From NCBI RefSeq assembly GCF_944390845.1, contig NZ_CALXRM010000007.1, positions 1 through 64,000 of the forward strand: a DNA stretch of 64,000 nucleotides. Reading direction: 5' to 3'. The DNA is from an uncultured Brachyspira sp. (GTDB lineage: Bacteria > Spirochaetota > Brachyspiria > Brachyspirales > Brachyspiraceae). Positions within the stretch are counted from its first letter, which is position 1; each line of letters starts with the position of its first letter. The translations under genes were made by a program, and so were the position numbers. This document shows positions 27,176 to 35,322 of this stretch, in pieces. The notes beneath the pieces are model-generated. The model did not search any database. It worked only from the letters and a program-made list of their open reading frames with translations, and had not been told where the DNA came from.

Positions 27176-27595
27176 ATGAAAAAAATTATATACACAATAC
27201 TAACATTATCTTTAATGTCAATGTATGCTTTTGCTGGTTCAGTTGCTATGAGTGAAATTCCTGATGCCGCTATAAAATTTGCTGATAAATATTTTGCAGA
27301 TTATTATTTATTTAGAGCAACTGAAAGTACAGGTTCTTATACTTTAATATTTAAAGGCGGATTAAAAATATATGTTAATTCTAAAGGTGAATGGAAAACA
27401 ATAAGCGGCGGCGGTGAAGAAATATCAATAGACTATGTTGAAGACAAAGTAAAAAATGCAATAAAAAAAGAATTCCCTGAAGAAAAAGTTATACAAATTC
27501 AAAAAAAGAGCAAAAATTATAATATTCAATTCAAAAGCAGAAGAAAAATAAGCGTGGACTTTGAAGGCAATATTACTAAAAAAGGAAGAGATTAA
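27176..27595 (+). CDS. Secreted PepSY-like protein
   Basis: A 139-residue exported protein with a signal peptide (about 1-21, ending FAG). Two repeats of the PepSY-like (BLIP-fold) pattern are visible: IPDAAIKFADKYFADYYLFR with GGLKIYVNSKGEW, then VKNAIKKEFPEEKVIQIQ with RKISVDFEGNI. Such proteins are periplasmic or envelope-attached and of uncertain function. AGGAGGA-like sequence (GGAGGAATAAG) precedes the ATG. It lies between the envelope protein and tenA genes on the same strand. Confidence 0.75.
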   Translation: MKKIIYTILTLSLMSMYAFAGSVAMSEIPDAAIKFADKYFADYYLFRATESTGSYTLIFKGGLKIYVNSKGEWKTISGGGEEISIDYVEDKVKNAIKKEFPEEKVIQIQKKSKNYNIQFKSRRKISVDFEGNITKKGRD

Positions 27596-27632
27596 TACAT
27601 ATATCAAATCCATAATTGTTTAAGGAATAAAA

Positions 27633-28292
27633 ATGAGATTCTCTGAAAATGTTTGGAATAAAAACAAAGAACTATATCTAAAAATACAGAATATGCCTTT
27701 CAATAAAGAACTTATGGAAGGTAAATTGGATAAACAAAAATTTGCATACTATATAGAACAAGATGCTTTATATTTAAAATATTACTCTAAAGTACTGGCT
27801 ATAATATCTTCAAAAATTGATAATACAAATAATGCTATTACATTTTTAAGATCTTCTATAAACTCATATATAGTTGAAGAAGAAGTAGTTCATAAGTATT
27901 TTAGAGAAATATTTAATTTTGAAAATACAAATAAAATAACTACTGCAAATATTGGATATACAAGCTTTTTAATCAATACTTCTCATACAGAAGCAGTTGA
28001 AGCTGCGGCTGCTGCAATACTTCCTTGTTTTTGGATATATAATGAAATTGGAAAGTATATAAAAGAGCATGCTGAAATAAAAAATAATCCTTATGCAAAA
28101 TGGATTGAAACTTATGCTGATGAAGAGTTTTCTGAATCTACAGAAAATATGATAAAACTTGTAGATAATTTATATGATAATGCTTCAGAAAATACAAAAG
28201 AGAAAATGATAATTGCATTTGATAAAGCTTTTGTGTGGGAATACAGATTTTGGAATGATGCTTATAATTTAGATGATTTTTATAATGTATAA
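27633..28292 (+). CDS. tenA: TenA family thiaminase II
   Basis: A 219-residue all-helical TenA/THI-4 protein of normal length. The active-site Cys is in AAAAILPCFWIYNEIGKYI and the following NPYAKWIETYADEEF carries the family's Trp/Tyr/Asp/Glu set; a C-terminal Glu is in VWEYRFWNDAY. TenA releases or salvages the pyrimidine (HMP) part of thiamine. No other thiamine gene and no TPP riboswitch is present nearby; the gap upstream is only 37 bp, so it may be read with the PepSY-like gene. TAAGGA precedes the ATG. Confidence 0.88.
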   Translation: MRFSENVWNKNKELYLKIQNMPFNKELMEGKLDKQKFAYYIEQDALYLKYYSKVLAIISSKIDNTNNAITFLRSSINSYIVEEEVVHKYFREIFNFENTNKITTANIGYTSFLINTSHTEAVEAAAAAILPCFWIYNEIGKYIKEHAEIKNNPYAKWIETYADEEFSESTENMIKLVDNLYDNASENTKEKMIIAFDKAFVWEYRFWNDAYNLDDFYNV

Positions 28293-28359
28293 TAACATAA
28301 TTCAAAAATATAATGCTATCTCCGATAATATACTAAATTATAAAAATTAGGCTTATACT

Positions 28360-28788
28360 ATGAATAAACTTTATCTCATATCTATAATGACAATAATATT
28401 GATTATATCTTGTAATGACAAAAAAGAAGAAAGTAAGCAATATAGATTAGATATTAAAGAAGATGCAAATAAAAATATAGATATAAAAAGCAGAGATTTT
28501 GACGCTATAGACTTAATCAAAAAAAGTTCATTCACAAGCTACCCTACCATCACAATAGAAAATCTTATATCATCATTTAATACTGTAGAATGGCAGGATT
28601 TTATAGCTGAAGATGATTATATGCGTTATATAGATATAATAGGAAAATATGATACTAATGTATATATTATACAATTTCAAATCATAGATCCCTACAGATG
28701 GGATTTATACGCTTTTGAAATAAACAGCGAACCCTATTCTGTAGATCTAGTAGTAAGCAAATTATATGCTCTATACACAAATAAATAA
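28360..28788 (+). CDS. Lipoprotein, unknown function
   Basis: A 142-residue lipoprotein with a short signal and lipobox (IIISC, Cys about residue 18), a Lys/Glu/Asp-rich linker, then a compact domain with Trp and Tyr residues (WQDFIAEDDYMRYIDIIG). No family recognised. It follows tenA after 67 bp and converges with the next lipoprotein gene across a 20-bp gap. Confidence 0.65.
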   Translation: MNKLYLISIMTIILIISCNDKKEESKQYRLDIKEDANKNIDIKSRDFDAIDLIKKSSFTSYPTITIENLISSFNTVEWQDFIAEDDYMRYIDIIGKYDTNVYIIQFQIIDPYRWDLYAFEINSEPYSVDLVVSKLYALYTNK

Positions 28789-28808
28789 TTAACTCTTTAT
28801 ATTAATTA

Positions 28809-29348
28809 TTAATTAAAAGATAATGATATACTTCCTCTTTTGATATCTATAGGACCAGCAGTTCCTCTTGATAATTTTATTTGAATAGCCTGACTTCTGT
28901 CTATATCATCACCAACAGTCCAATCATTTTTCTGAGGCTCAAATAAACCAACAGTAGTACCTAAACCAGATCTTTTTCCTAAGAAAATTTTAACATCATA
29001 ATAAGTTACAACTATACCATTAACACCTTTAATATTTTCTTCTGTTACTTTTATAGGTGCAACCACAGATGCACTTTTTATTTCTTGTTCTGTCATAGAT
29101 TCAACGTCTTTTCCGCCTAATACATAGTAAGTTTTGCCATTAATTTCTACTGCCTGAACTTCCTTATCTGCTCCATAAACGGTTACTTTCATTTTAGAAG
29201 GATCGTCTCTAGTTACAGTTTCTTCCTTTTTTACTTCCTCTTTTTTCTTAACTTCTGTATTTCCTTTTGTATCATCTTTAGGCTGCATAGTCACACAACC
29301 AACCATCACTATCATCAAACCAACAGCAGCTAAAACTCTCTTAAACAT
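28809..29348 (-). CDS. Lipoprotein, unknown function
   Basis: A 179-residue lipoprotein: signal with lipobox (VMVGC, Cys18), a Lys/Glu-rich linker (about 24-50), then a globular region with strands (AVEINGKTYYVLGGKDVESM; VVTYYDVKIFLGKRSG). GGAGG lies just before the ATG. Monocistronic and convergent with the gene at 28360. I see no catalytic motif and cannot assign a role. Confidence 0.7.
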   Translation of the reverse strand: MFKRVLAAVGLMIVMVGCVTMQPKDDTKGNTEVKKKEEVKKEETVTRDDPSKMKVTVYGADKEVQAVEINGKTYYVLGGKDVESMTEQEIKSASVVAPIKVTEENIKGVNGIVVTYYDVKIFLGKRSGLGTTVGLFEPQKNDWTVGDDIDRSQAIQIKLSRGTAGPIDIKRGSISLSFN

Positions 29349-29532
29349 GAATCCTCCACAAATTGTTTATTAAATTAATAATAAAGTGTTTATTAATATC
29401 GGTATTATTTTAGTAAATTAAAACAATTTTTACATTTTCTACTTGAATAATACTATAATAAATCTATACTTATATGTATAAACAAATAATAGTAAAATTC
29501 ATAAAAAATATTTTTGATTGAGGATAAAAAAA

Positions 29533-30519
29533 ATGGAAATTTCTCAAAACAGATACGACAGTATGATATACAATAGATGCGGAAAAAGCGGTTTGAAATT
29601 ACCTATTGTATCTTTAGGACTTTGGCATAATTTCGGTGCTAACTGCGATTATGATAATATGAAAGATATGATAAAAACTGCTTTTGATAATGGAATCACA
29701 CATTTTGACCTAGCTAATAATTACGGCCCTCCTTATGGTTCTGCTGAAATTAGTATGGGTAAAATATTAAATGACGGGCTTAATAAATACAGAGATGAAC
29801 TTATAATAAGCACTAAAGCTGGTTACGATATGTGGCCAGGACCTTACGGAGATTTCGGAAGCAAAAAATATTTAATAGCTAGTATAAATCAAAGCTTAAA
29901 AAGATTAAATCTTGAATATGTTGATATATTCTATCATCATAGAATGGATCCTGAAACACCACTTGAGGAAACTCTTGAAGCATTGACTAGAATAGTAAAG
30001 AGCGGAAAAGCTTTATATGTTGGGCTTTCAAATTATGACGGCCCTACAATGGAAAGAGCTTCTAAATTACTATATATGGCAAATGTATCATTCATTATCA
30101 ATCAGAACAGATATTCTATATTTGACAGAACTATAGAAAATAACGGATTAAAATTAAAAGCTAAAAAATTAGGAAAAGGAATAATAGCTTACAGCCCATT
30201 AGCACAAGGATTATTGACTGATAAATATTTGAATGGCATACCAAGCGACAGCAGAATGGCAGCAGACGGAAGATATTTAAAGCAAGATGCTCTAAGCAGA
30301 AAGAAATTAGAAAAAATAGGCGAACTAAACAAATTAGCCAATCAAAGAGGCGAAAGTTTAGCTCAAATGGCATTAAGATGGGTTTTGAAAGATGAAGAAG
30401 TTACAAGCGTATTAATAGGAGCTTCAAGACCTAGCCAGATTATAGAGAATTTGAAAATCATTAACAAGAATAATTTCTCTGATGAGGAATTAAGAAAGAT
30501 TGATGATATTACTTTATAA
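29533..30519 (+). CDS. Aldo/keto reductase, YghZ-like
   Basis: A 328-residue NADPH-dependent aldo/keto reductase. The catalytic set is visible: Asp and Tyr in FDLANNYGPPYGSAE, Lys in ISTKAGYDMWPGPYG, His in FYHHRMDP. QNRYSIFDR and the C-terminal LIGASRPSQIIENL bind cofactor. The WPGPYGDFGS insert is characteristic of the L-glyceraldehyde 3-phosphate reductase (YghZ/GpR) group, so methylglyoxal or glyceraldehyde phosphate detoxification is likely. I placed the start at the ATG 29533, preceded by TTGAGGA; a frame beginning at TTG 29518 would place that ribosome site inside the gene. Confidence 0.88.
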   Translation: MEISQNRYDSMIYNRCGKSGLKLPIVSLGLWHNFGANCDYDNMKDMIKTAFDNGITHFDLANNYGPPYGSAEISMGKILNDGLNKYRDELIISTKAGYDMWPGPYGDFGSKKYLIASINQSLKRLNLEYVDIFYHHRMDPETPLEETLEALTRIVKSGKALYVGLSNYDGPTMERASKLLYMANVSFIINQNRYSIFDRTIENNGLKLKAKKLGKGIIAYSPLAQGLLTDKYLNGIPSDSRMAADGRYLKQDALSRKKLEKIGELNKLANQRGESLAQMALRWVLKDEEVTSVLIGASRPSQIIENLKIINKNNFSDEELRKIDDITL

Positions 30520-30540
30520 TATCAATTCCTAAAAATAATT

Positions 30541-30580
30541 TTTGTCAGCAAGTTTTATAATAAAAATTTGCTGACAAATT
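30541..30580. terminator. Terminator after the aldo/keto reductase gene
   Basis: TTTGTCAGCAA pairs with TTTGCTGACAAA across an AT-rich loop. The T-run after it is short. Confidence 0.65.
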
Positions 30581-30772
30581 TAATCATTTTTATTTTCATG
30601 CTTATAAGGCTTAATATTAATCTTAAAAAGCTCATTATCATATAGTTCATAAAACAGTTTTCAAATATTTTATTATATAAAAATTAAATCTTTTGTTGTT
30701 AGTATATTATTAAAATTCGATAAAGTCTAAAGTATACAGCAGAAAAATAATTATAACTAATAAATTATTTGT

Positions 30773-31036
30773 GGGGACTAGCCCACCGCTCTGCGTACTT
30801 CGTAACACCACCAGTTCTTTTGCGACCGAAGGAAGTCCCTGTGGTATTGCCACAAAGAAGCTTATATCCTCGACAAGCTCGGATACGCTTCGCGAAAGAC
30901 TGCATTTTTTAGCCTAAACTACAAGTATTATTTTATATTTTATTCATATTCCAAACATATAAAGCTAAAGTACTTGCACTTTTTGCAACTTTGACGAAGT
31001 CCACCTTTGGTGTGCGTCGGGAAAAAGTTGATAAAA
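30773..31036. repeat. Family 2 intergenic repeat, long form
   Basis: A GC-rich, hairpin-dense block in a 750-bp gene-free stretch. It shares with the 54.8-kb copy the runs AGTTCTTTTGCGACCGAAGG, GGTATTGCCACAAAGAAGC, TATCCTCGAC followed by GCTCGGATACGCTTCGCGAA, and near the right end GCAACTTTGACGAAGTCC and GGGAAAAAGTTGA. The left arm starts GGGGACTAGCCCACCG. No long coding frame. The end repeats seen in the other copies are not clear here. Confidence 0.75.
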
Positions 31037-31112
31037 AATTATTGTTTCAATATACACTGAAAATTTTAAAGCTTGTAAAAATATATTTTAAGTTTTTATT
31101 TGTTGTGGCTTT

Positions 31113-31195
31113 ACTACAATCGCACGTAGAATAAATTTTTTAATATTGAATTTCAGTTTAAATTATTGAAAAAATTTCATTAACTGTGCGTTTAG
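31113..31195. repeat. Degenerate inner core of family 1 repeat
   Basis: ACTACAATCGCACGTAGA and, about 60 bp on, CTGTGCGTTTAG keep the inner palindrome and spacing of family 1 units, but the GGGCGGG arms are missing. Confidence 0.5.
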
Positions 31196-31221
31196 TCTAT
31201 TAGAAAATTTATTACAATAAA

Positions 31222-31253
31222 AAAGTGCAAACCTTGTTTAGGATTTGCACTTT
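31222..31253 (-). terminator. Terminator of the serS transcript
   Basis: AAAGTGCAAACC pairs with GGATTTGCACTTT; on the minus strand it ends in a run of T. It lies just beyond the stop of the TfoX-like gene. Confidence 0.8.
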
Positions 31254-31271
31254 AATGTTTTTATTTATTTT

Positions 31272-31598
31272 TTACTTTTTAGCTTTTTTCTTTATAGAAG
31301 GAAGCTCATCATAAATCTCTTTGAATAAATACTCAAAGAAATCATTGTCATATTTATTGATATCTTCTATAAATATCATATCTTTAGCATTTTCATAAGG
31401 CGGCTTTAATATATAATCTTTTATTAAAATTTTTGCCTTATCAGTAGGCTTTATAAAAAGATGATTATCGCATACATAAGCTGTTATTTTTTTGTTACAA
31501 TAGATTATGTATTCCCCCATCATCTGTTTATAATCAATATCATCTAAAGATTCTAGTTTGTTTAATACTATATTAAGAAAGTCTTTAGATGACGGCAT
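31272..31598 (-). CDS. TfoX N-terminal domain protein
   Basis: A 108-residue protein matching the TfoX/Sxy N-terminal domain: KMMGEYIIYCNKKITAYV-type core (here QMMGEYIIYCNKKI), then VCDNHLFIKPTDKAK and PPYENAKDMIFIED. There is no C-terminal TfoX domain. In Gammaproteobacteria Sxy/TfoX promotes competence with CRP; single-domain versions are widespread and of unknown role. The ATG overlaps the serS stop by one base (TAATG), so it is translationally coupled to serS. Confidence 0.8.
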   Translation of the reverse strand: MPSSKDFLNIVLNKLESLDDIDYKQMMGEYIIYCNKKITAYVCDNHLFIKPTDKAKILIKDYILKPPYENAKDMIFIEDINKYDNDFFEYLFKEIYDELPSIKKKAKK

Positions 31599-32878
31599 TA
31601 ATTAACCTTTTCTATTTTATCAAAACCAGTAAATGGTCTTAAAGCATCTGGTATAATAACGCTTCCGTCTGCCTGCTGATAATTTTCAAGTATAGCTATC
31701 CAAGTTCTTCCAACAGCAATACCTGAACCGTTTAATGTATGTACTAATTCTGTTTTGCCGTTTCTTCTAGTTCTCATCTGCATTCTTCTTGATTGATAAT
31801 CCCAACAGTTACTTACACTTGATATCTCTCTGTACATGTTTTGTGATGGAAGCCAAACTTCTATATCAAAAGTTTTATAAGCAGCATTTCCTATATCTCC
31901 GGAAGAAAGAACTACTACTCTGTATGGAAGTTCTAATGCCTGTAAAATACTTTCTGCATCTTTAAGCATTTTTTCATGCTCTTCTTTAGATTTATCAGCA
32001 GCACAAATTTTTACTAACTCTACTTTGTCAAATTGATGCTGTCTTATTAAGCCCCTCATATCACGTCCGTAAGAACCAGCTTCAGAACGGAAACAAGGTG
32101 TATATGCAGTACAATATAAAGGAAGAATGTTTTCTGGTATGATTTCTTCTCTGTATATATTTGTAAGAGGAACTTCTGCAGTAGGTATAAGATATAAAGC
32201 AGGATCATCTGTAGTTTTAAATAAATCCTCTTCAAATTTTGGAAGCTGACCAGTACCTGTCATAGTTCTGCCATTAACAAGTATAGGAGGTACATATTCT
32301 GTATAACCATGCTCTGAAGTGTGTTTCTTTAACATGAAGTTAATTAAAGCTCTTTCTAATGCTGCACCTTTTCCTTTCATAAGTGAAAAACGAGTTCTTG
32401 ACATTCTAACAGCTCTTTCTATATCAAGAATATCTAAACCCATAGCTATATCAACATGGTCTTTTACTTCAAAATCAAATTTACGAGGTTCTCCCCATCT
32501 GATAATTTCTTTGTTTGCTTTTTCATCATCGCCATCTGGAACATCTTCAGAAAGCATATTAGGCAAATAAAGTATTTCATTATTAACAGCTTCTTCTAAT
32601 TCTGCTAATTTTTCTTCTTTTTTATTTAAGGATTCTGTGAAGTTTTTCATTTCTTCTTTTATCTTTTCGGCTTCTTCCTTATTACCAGCTTTCATACATT
32701 CGCCGATTTTTTTTGAAGATTCATTTTTCTTTGCTCTGTCCTGTTCTACTTCTTTTAAAAGGTTTAATCTTTCATGCTCTAAAGCTTTTAACTTGTCTAA
32801 AGATACTTTGCTTCTTCTCTTTCTCAAGTTCTCTTCTACTAATTCAATATTTTCTCTTATTAATTTTACATCTATCAT
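31598..32878 (-). CDS. serS: Seryl-tRNA synthetase
   Basis: A 426-residue class II synthetase of normal length. An N-terminal antiparallel coiled-coil arm (about 30-100, Lys/Glu-rich) contacts the long variable arm of tRNA-Ser. Motif 1 lies around the GRTMTGTGQLPKFEEDLF region, motif 2 is FRSEAGSYGRDMRGLIRQHQ, and motif 3 is NGSGIAVGRTWIAILENYQ. AAGGAC precedes the ATG. The coupled downstream gene is the TfoX-domain protein. Confidence 0.97.
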   Translation of the reverse strand: MIDVKLIRENIELVEENLRKRRSKVSLDKLKALEHERLNLLKEVEQDRAKKNESSKKIGECMKAGNKEEAEKIKEEMKNFTESLNKKEEKLAELEEAVNNEILYLPNMLSEDVPDGDDEKANKEIIRWGEPRKFDFEVKDHVDIAMGLDILDIERAVRMSRTRFSLMKGKGAALERALINFMLKKHTSEHGYTEYVPPILVNGRTMTGTGQLPKFEEDLFKTTDDPALYLIPTAEVPLTNIYREEIIPENILPLYCTAYTPCFRSEAGSYGRDMRGLIRQHQFDKVELVKICAADKSKEEHEKMLKDAESILQALELPYRVVVLSSGDIGNAAYKTFDIEVWLPSQNMYREISSVSNCWDYQSRRMQMRTRRNGKTELVHTLNGSGIAVGRTWIAILENYQQADGSVIIPDALRPFTGFDKIEKVN

Positions 32879-33065
32879 AATAAAGTCCTTAAATAAAAAT
32901 TTGTATTAATTATACAACTATTTTTAAAATAGTAAATTGCACTATATCTAAAATTTCAATAAAATAAAAGCATAAAATCACTATTTGTAAAATTATTTTT
33001 TATTTTGCTTTTATATGTATTTGTGATAATATATAAATATGCATTTTAATATGAGGTTTTGTTTT

Positions 33066-33311
33066 ATGAAGATTATGAAGAAAATTATATTTATTACTTT
33101 ATTATCTATAATATTTACTGTTTCCTGTACATCTTTTTCAATAACTACATCAAATGATAGAAAATCTTATGACAAAATTGAAAAAACAATAGATAAAGCA
33201 GAAAGGAAAACTGAAAGAAATATAGAAAAAGCTGAAAGAAAAAATGAAAAGGAATTAGAGAAAGCAGAGAGAAAAATTCAAAGAGAATTAGAAAAAGCTA
33301 ATAGAAAATAA
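33066..33311 (+). CDS. Small lipoprotein with charged helical repeats
   Basis: An 81-residue lipoprotein. Signal and lipobox (FTVSC) are followed by a short linker and then a long, highly charged helix with a recurring 8-residue pattern (EKAERKNE, EKAERKIQ, EKANRK). I chose the ATG at 33066, which an AGG precedes at a reasonable distance; a frame from 33039 adds nine residues ahead of the signal. It may form a coiled coil or long single helix anchored in the outer membrane, as Lpp does, but it is not an Lpp relative by sequence. Function unknown. Confidence 0.6.
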   Translation: MKIMKKIIFITLLSIIFTVSCTSFSITTSNDRKSYDKIEKTIDKAERKTERNIEKAERKNEKELEKAERKIQRELEKANRK

Positions 33312-33325
33312 TATTTTTATAATTT

Positions 33326-33373
33326 ACTACAGTATTAATAAATATTGGTAAATATATTATTTAATACTGTAGT
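33326..33373. terminator. Bidirectional terminator between convergent genes
   Basis: ACTACAGTATTAA (33326-33338) pairs perfectly with TTAATACTGTAGT (33361-33373). It sits directly between the helical lipoprotein gene and modA, which converge. Confidence 0.7.
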
Positions 33374-33374
33374 T

Positions 33375-34127
33375 TTATATATTAATATCAAATCCATATT
33401 CTTTAAATATATTCATACTTTCATCAAAAAATAAATAATCTATAAACTTTTTAGATTCTTCTTCTTTTTGACTTTTTTCTATAATGGCCAAACTATAAAT
33501 TATTTTTGAATAATCCAAATCTTTAGCTACTATTGTAACAGAATCATCATTAAGCTTTGCTTCTGTTTCATAAACTAAACCGCAGTCTATTTTATCCATT
33601 TTTACAAGCTCTATAATATGTTTAGCATCATTACCCAATATAATTTTATCTGCAATATATTTATACATTCCTAAATGTTTTAATAATTCTTCTGCATATC
33701 TTCCTATAGGCGAAGTCATTGATTCTCCTATAGCTATTTTCTTTATACTTTTATTAGTTAAATCTGCAAATGATTTTATTTTTATATCAGAATTTTTTGG
33801 AGCTATTAAAACTATTTTATTGCCTAATATATTTGTAATAGTGTCGTTGTACAATAATTCTTCATTCTTTAAAGTATTTATTTCTCTCCTAGAAGATGAA
33901 AAATATATATCCGGATAGCTACCTGATTCAATTTGCTCTCTTAATTTTCCAGATGAATTAAATATGCATTCTATTGAAACACCAGTATCAGACTCATAAT
34001 TATGGCATATTTCTTTTAAAGCTCTTCTCAAACTGCTTGAAGCAAATACTGTAATATTTTTGCTTTCTTGTTTTTTACAAGATAATAATAATACAAATAA
34101 TACTAAACATAAAAATAATTTTTTCAT
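33375..34127 (-). CDS. modA: Molybdate-binding lipoprotein ModA
   Basis: A 250-residue ABC-transporter solute-binding lipoprotein (lipobox LLLSC, Cys17). ModA features: FASSSLRRALKEI near the start, FNSSGKLREQIESG, a region SPIGRYAEELLKHLG, and DCGLVYETEA, where oxyanion-binding Ser and Tyr residues are expected. It should bind molybdate or tungstate at the outer face of the inner membrane. No modB or modC gene is adjacent, which is unusual; the transporter must be elsewhere or absent. Confidence 0.85.
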   Translation of the reverse strand: MKKLFLCLVLFVLLLSCKKQESKNITVFASSSLRRALKEICHNYESDTGVSIECIFNSSGKLREQIESGSYPDIYFSSSRREINTLKNEELLYNDTITNILGNKIVLIAPKNSDIKIKSFADLTNKSIKKIAIGESMTSPIGRYAEELLKHLGMYKYIADKIILGNDAKHIIELVKMDKIDCGLVYETEAKLNDDSVTIVAKDLDYSKIIYSLAIIEKSQKEEESKKFIDYLFFDESMNIFKEYGFDINI

Positions 34128-34337
34128 TGTTGATACCCAATTTAAATTATAACTTTAAATAATAAATTTACATTTGAAAAAATACAGAAAGAATTATATT
34201 CAATTTCTTTATTTAGTCTAGTATTTTATTATACATTTTGTATATTATTCATAAAAAAATATGAAAAATTATACCTAAAAAGCAGATTTATATATAATTT
34301 TAACCCAAAACAGCTAATTATTAATAAAAATATAATC

Positions 34338-35294
34338 TCAATTTGTTAAAACATTTATAGGATTTCCTTCCAAAAATGCTTTTATATTCTCATAAACTTT
34401 ATGCATAAGTCTGGTTCTTGCTTCTAAAGTATTGCCTGCAAAATGAGGCGTAATATAGCAGTTCTTTGCAGTTAATAGCGGATTATCTGCTGAAGGAGGT
34501 TCTTTTGAAAGCACATCTAAACCGGCACCTGCTATAATATCATTATTAAGAGCATAAGCTAAATCTTTTTCTACTATCACTCCGCCTCTTGAAGTATTAA
34601 TTAAGAATGCAGTTTTCTTCATCTTTGAAAGCAAATTAATATTTACTATATTTTCTGTTTCTTTATTTAAAGGAGCATTAAGAGATAAGAAATCGGATCT
34701 TTCAAAAAGTTCATCTATACTTGAAGCATTTTCAAAACCTTCTTTTTTGCTTCTTGAATAAATCAACACTTTCATTCCCATACCTAAAGCCATTTTAGCA
34801 ACTTCATTTCCAATATCACCGAAACCAAATATCCCCATTGTTTTGTCCTGAAGCTCCATTAAAGGATATGAACTAAATGAATAATCCTTACATTTTACCC
34901 ATTCACCATTATGAACTTGATTATTATGTTCTACAACTCTGAAAGAAAAAGATAAAACAAAAGCCATTACAAGCTGAGCAACGGATTGAGGGCCGTATTT
35001 TCTTACATTTGTAACAGTAATACCTAATTCTTTTGCAGCTTCAATATCTACAACATTGTATCCTGTAGCAAGCATTCCAATATATTTTAAATTAGGAAGC
35101 GACTCCATTAATTTTCTATCTATAACAACTTTACTGTTTAATATTCCCCAAGCATCTTTTGCAACTTCGGCTACTTTATTATAATCTGTTCTATCATAAA
35201 CTTTTAAATCTGCTACACTCTCTACTTCAGCCCAAGATATATCACCAGGATTCAATATAAATCCGTCAAGCACAACTATTTTTGGTTTATTCAT
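34338..35294 (-). CDS. D-2-hydroxyacid dehydrogenase (glycerate dehydrogenase-like)
   Basis: A 318-residue NAD-dependent dehydrogenase. The Rossmann loop is GIFGFGDIGNEVAKMALGMG; the catalytic Arg is in NTSRGGVI, Glu in LDVLSKEPP and His in ITPHFAGNT. The sequence fits hydroxypyruvate reductase/glycerate dehydrogenase best, but D-lactate or other hydroxyacid activity is possible. GGAGAAA precedes the ATG. The gene starts 28 bp after the stop of the RNA repair gene, so it may be the third gene of that operon, without an obvious functional link. Confidence 0.85.
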   Translation of the reverse strand: MNKPKIVVLDGFILNPGDISWAEVESVADLKVYDRTDYNKVAEVAKDAWGILNSKVVIDRKLMESLPNLKYIGMLATGYNVVDIEAAKELGITVTNVRKYGPQSVAQLVMAFVLSFSFRVVEHNNQVHNGEWVKCKDYSFSSYPLMELQDKTMGIFGFGDIGNEVAKMALGMGMKVLIYSRSKKEGFENASSIDELFERSDFLSLNAPLNKETENIVNINLLSKMKKTAFLINTSRGGVIVEKDLAYALNNDIIAGAGLDVLSKEPPSADNPLLTAKNCYITPHFAGNTLEARTRLMHKVYENIKAFLEGNPINVLTN

Positions 35295-35322
35295 AATTTT
35301 ATTTTCTCCTTTTAATATATTA

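Noticed and set aside
27601-27632. TPP riboswitch before tenA
   Set aside because: The gap is only 37 bp, far too short for the aptamer.
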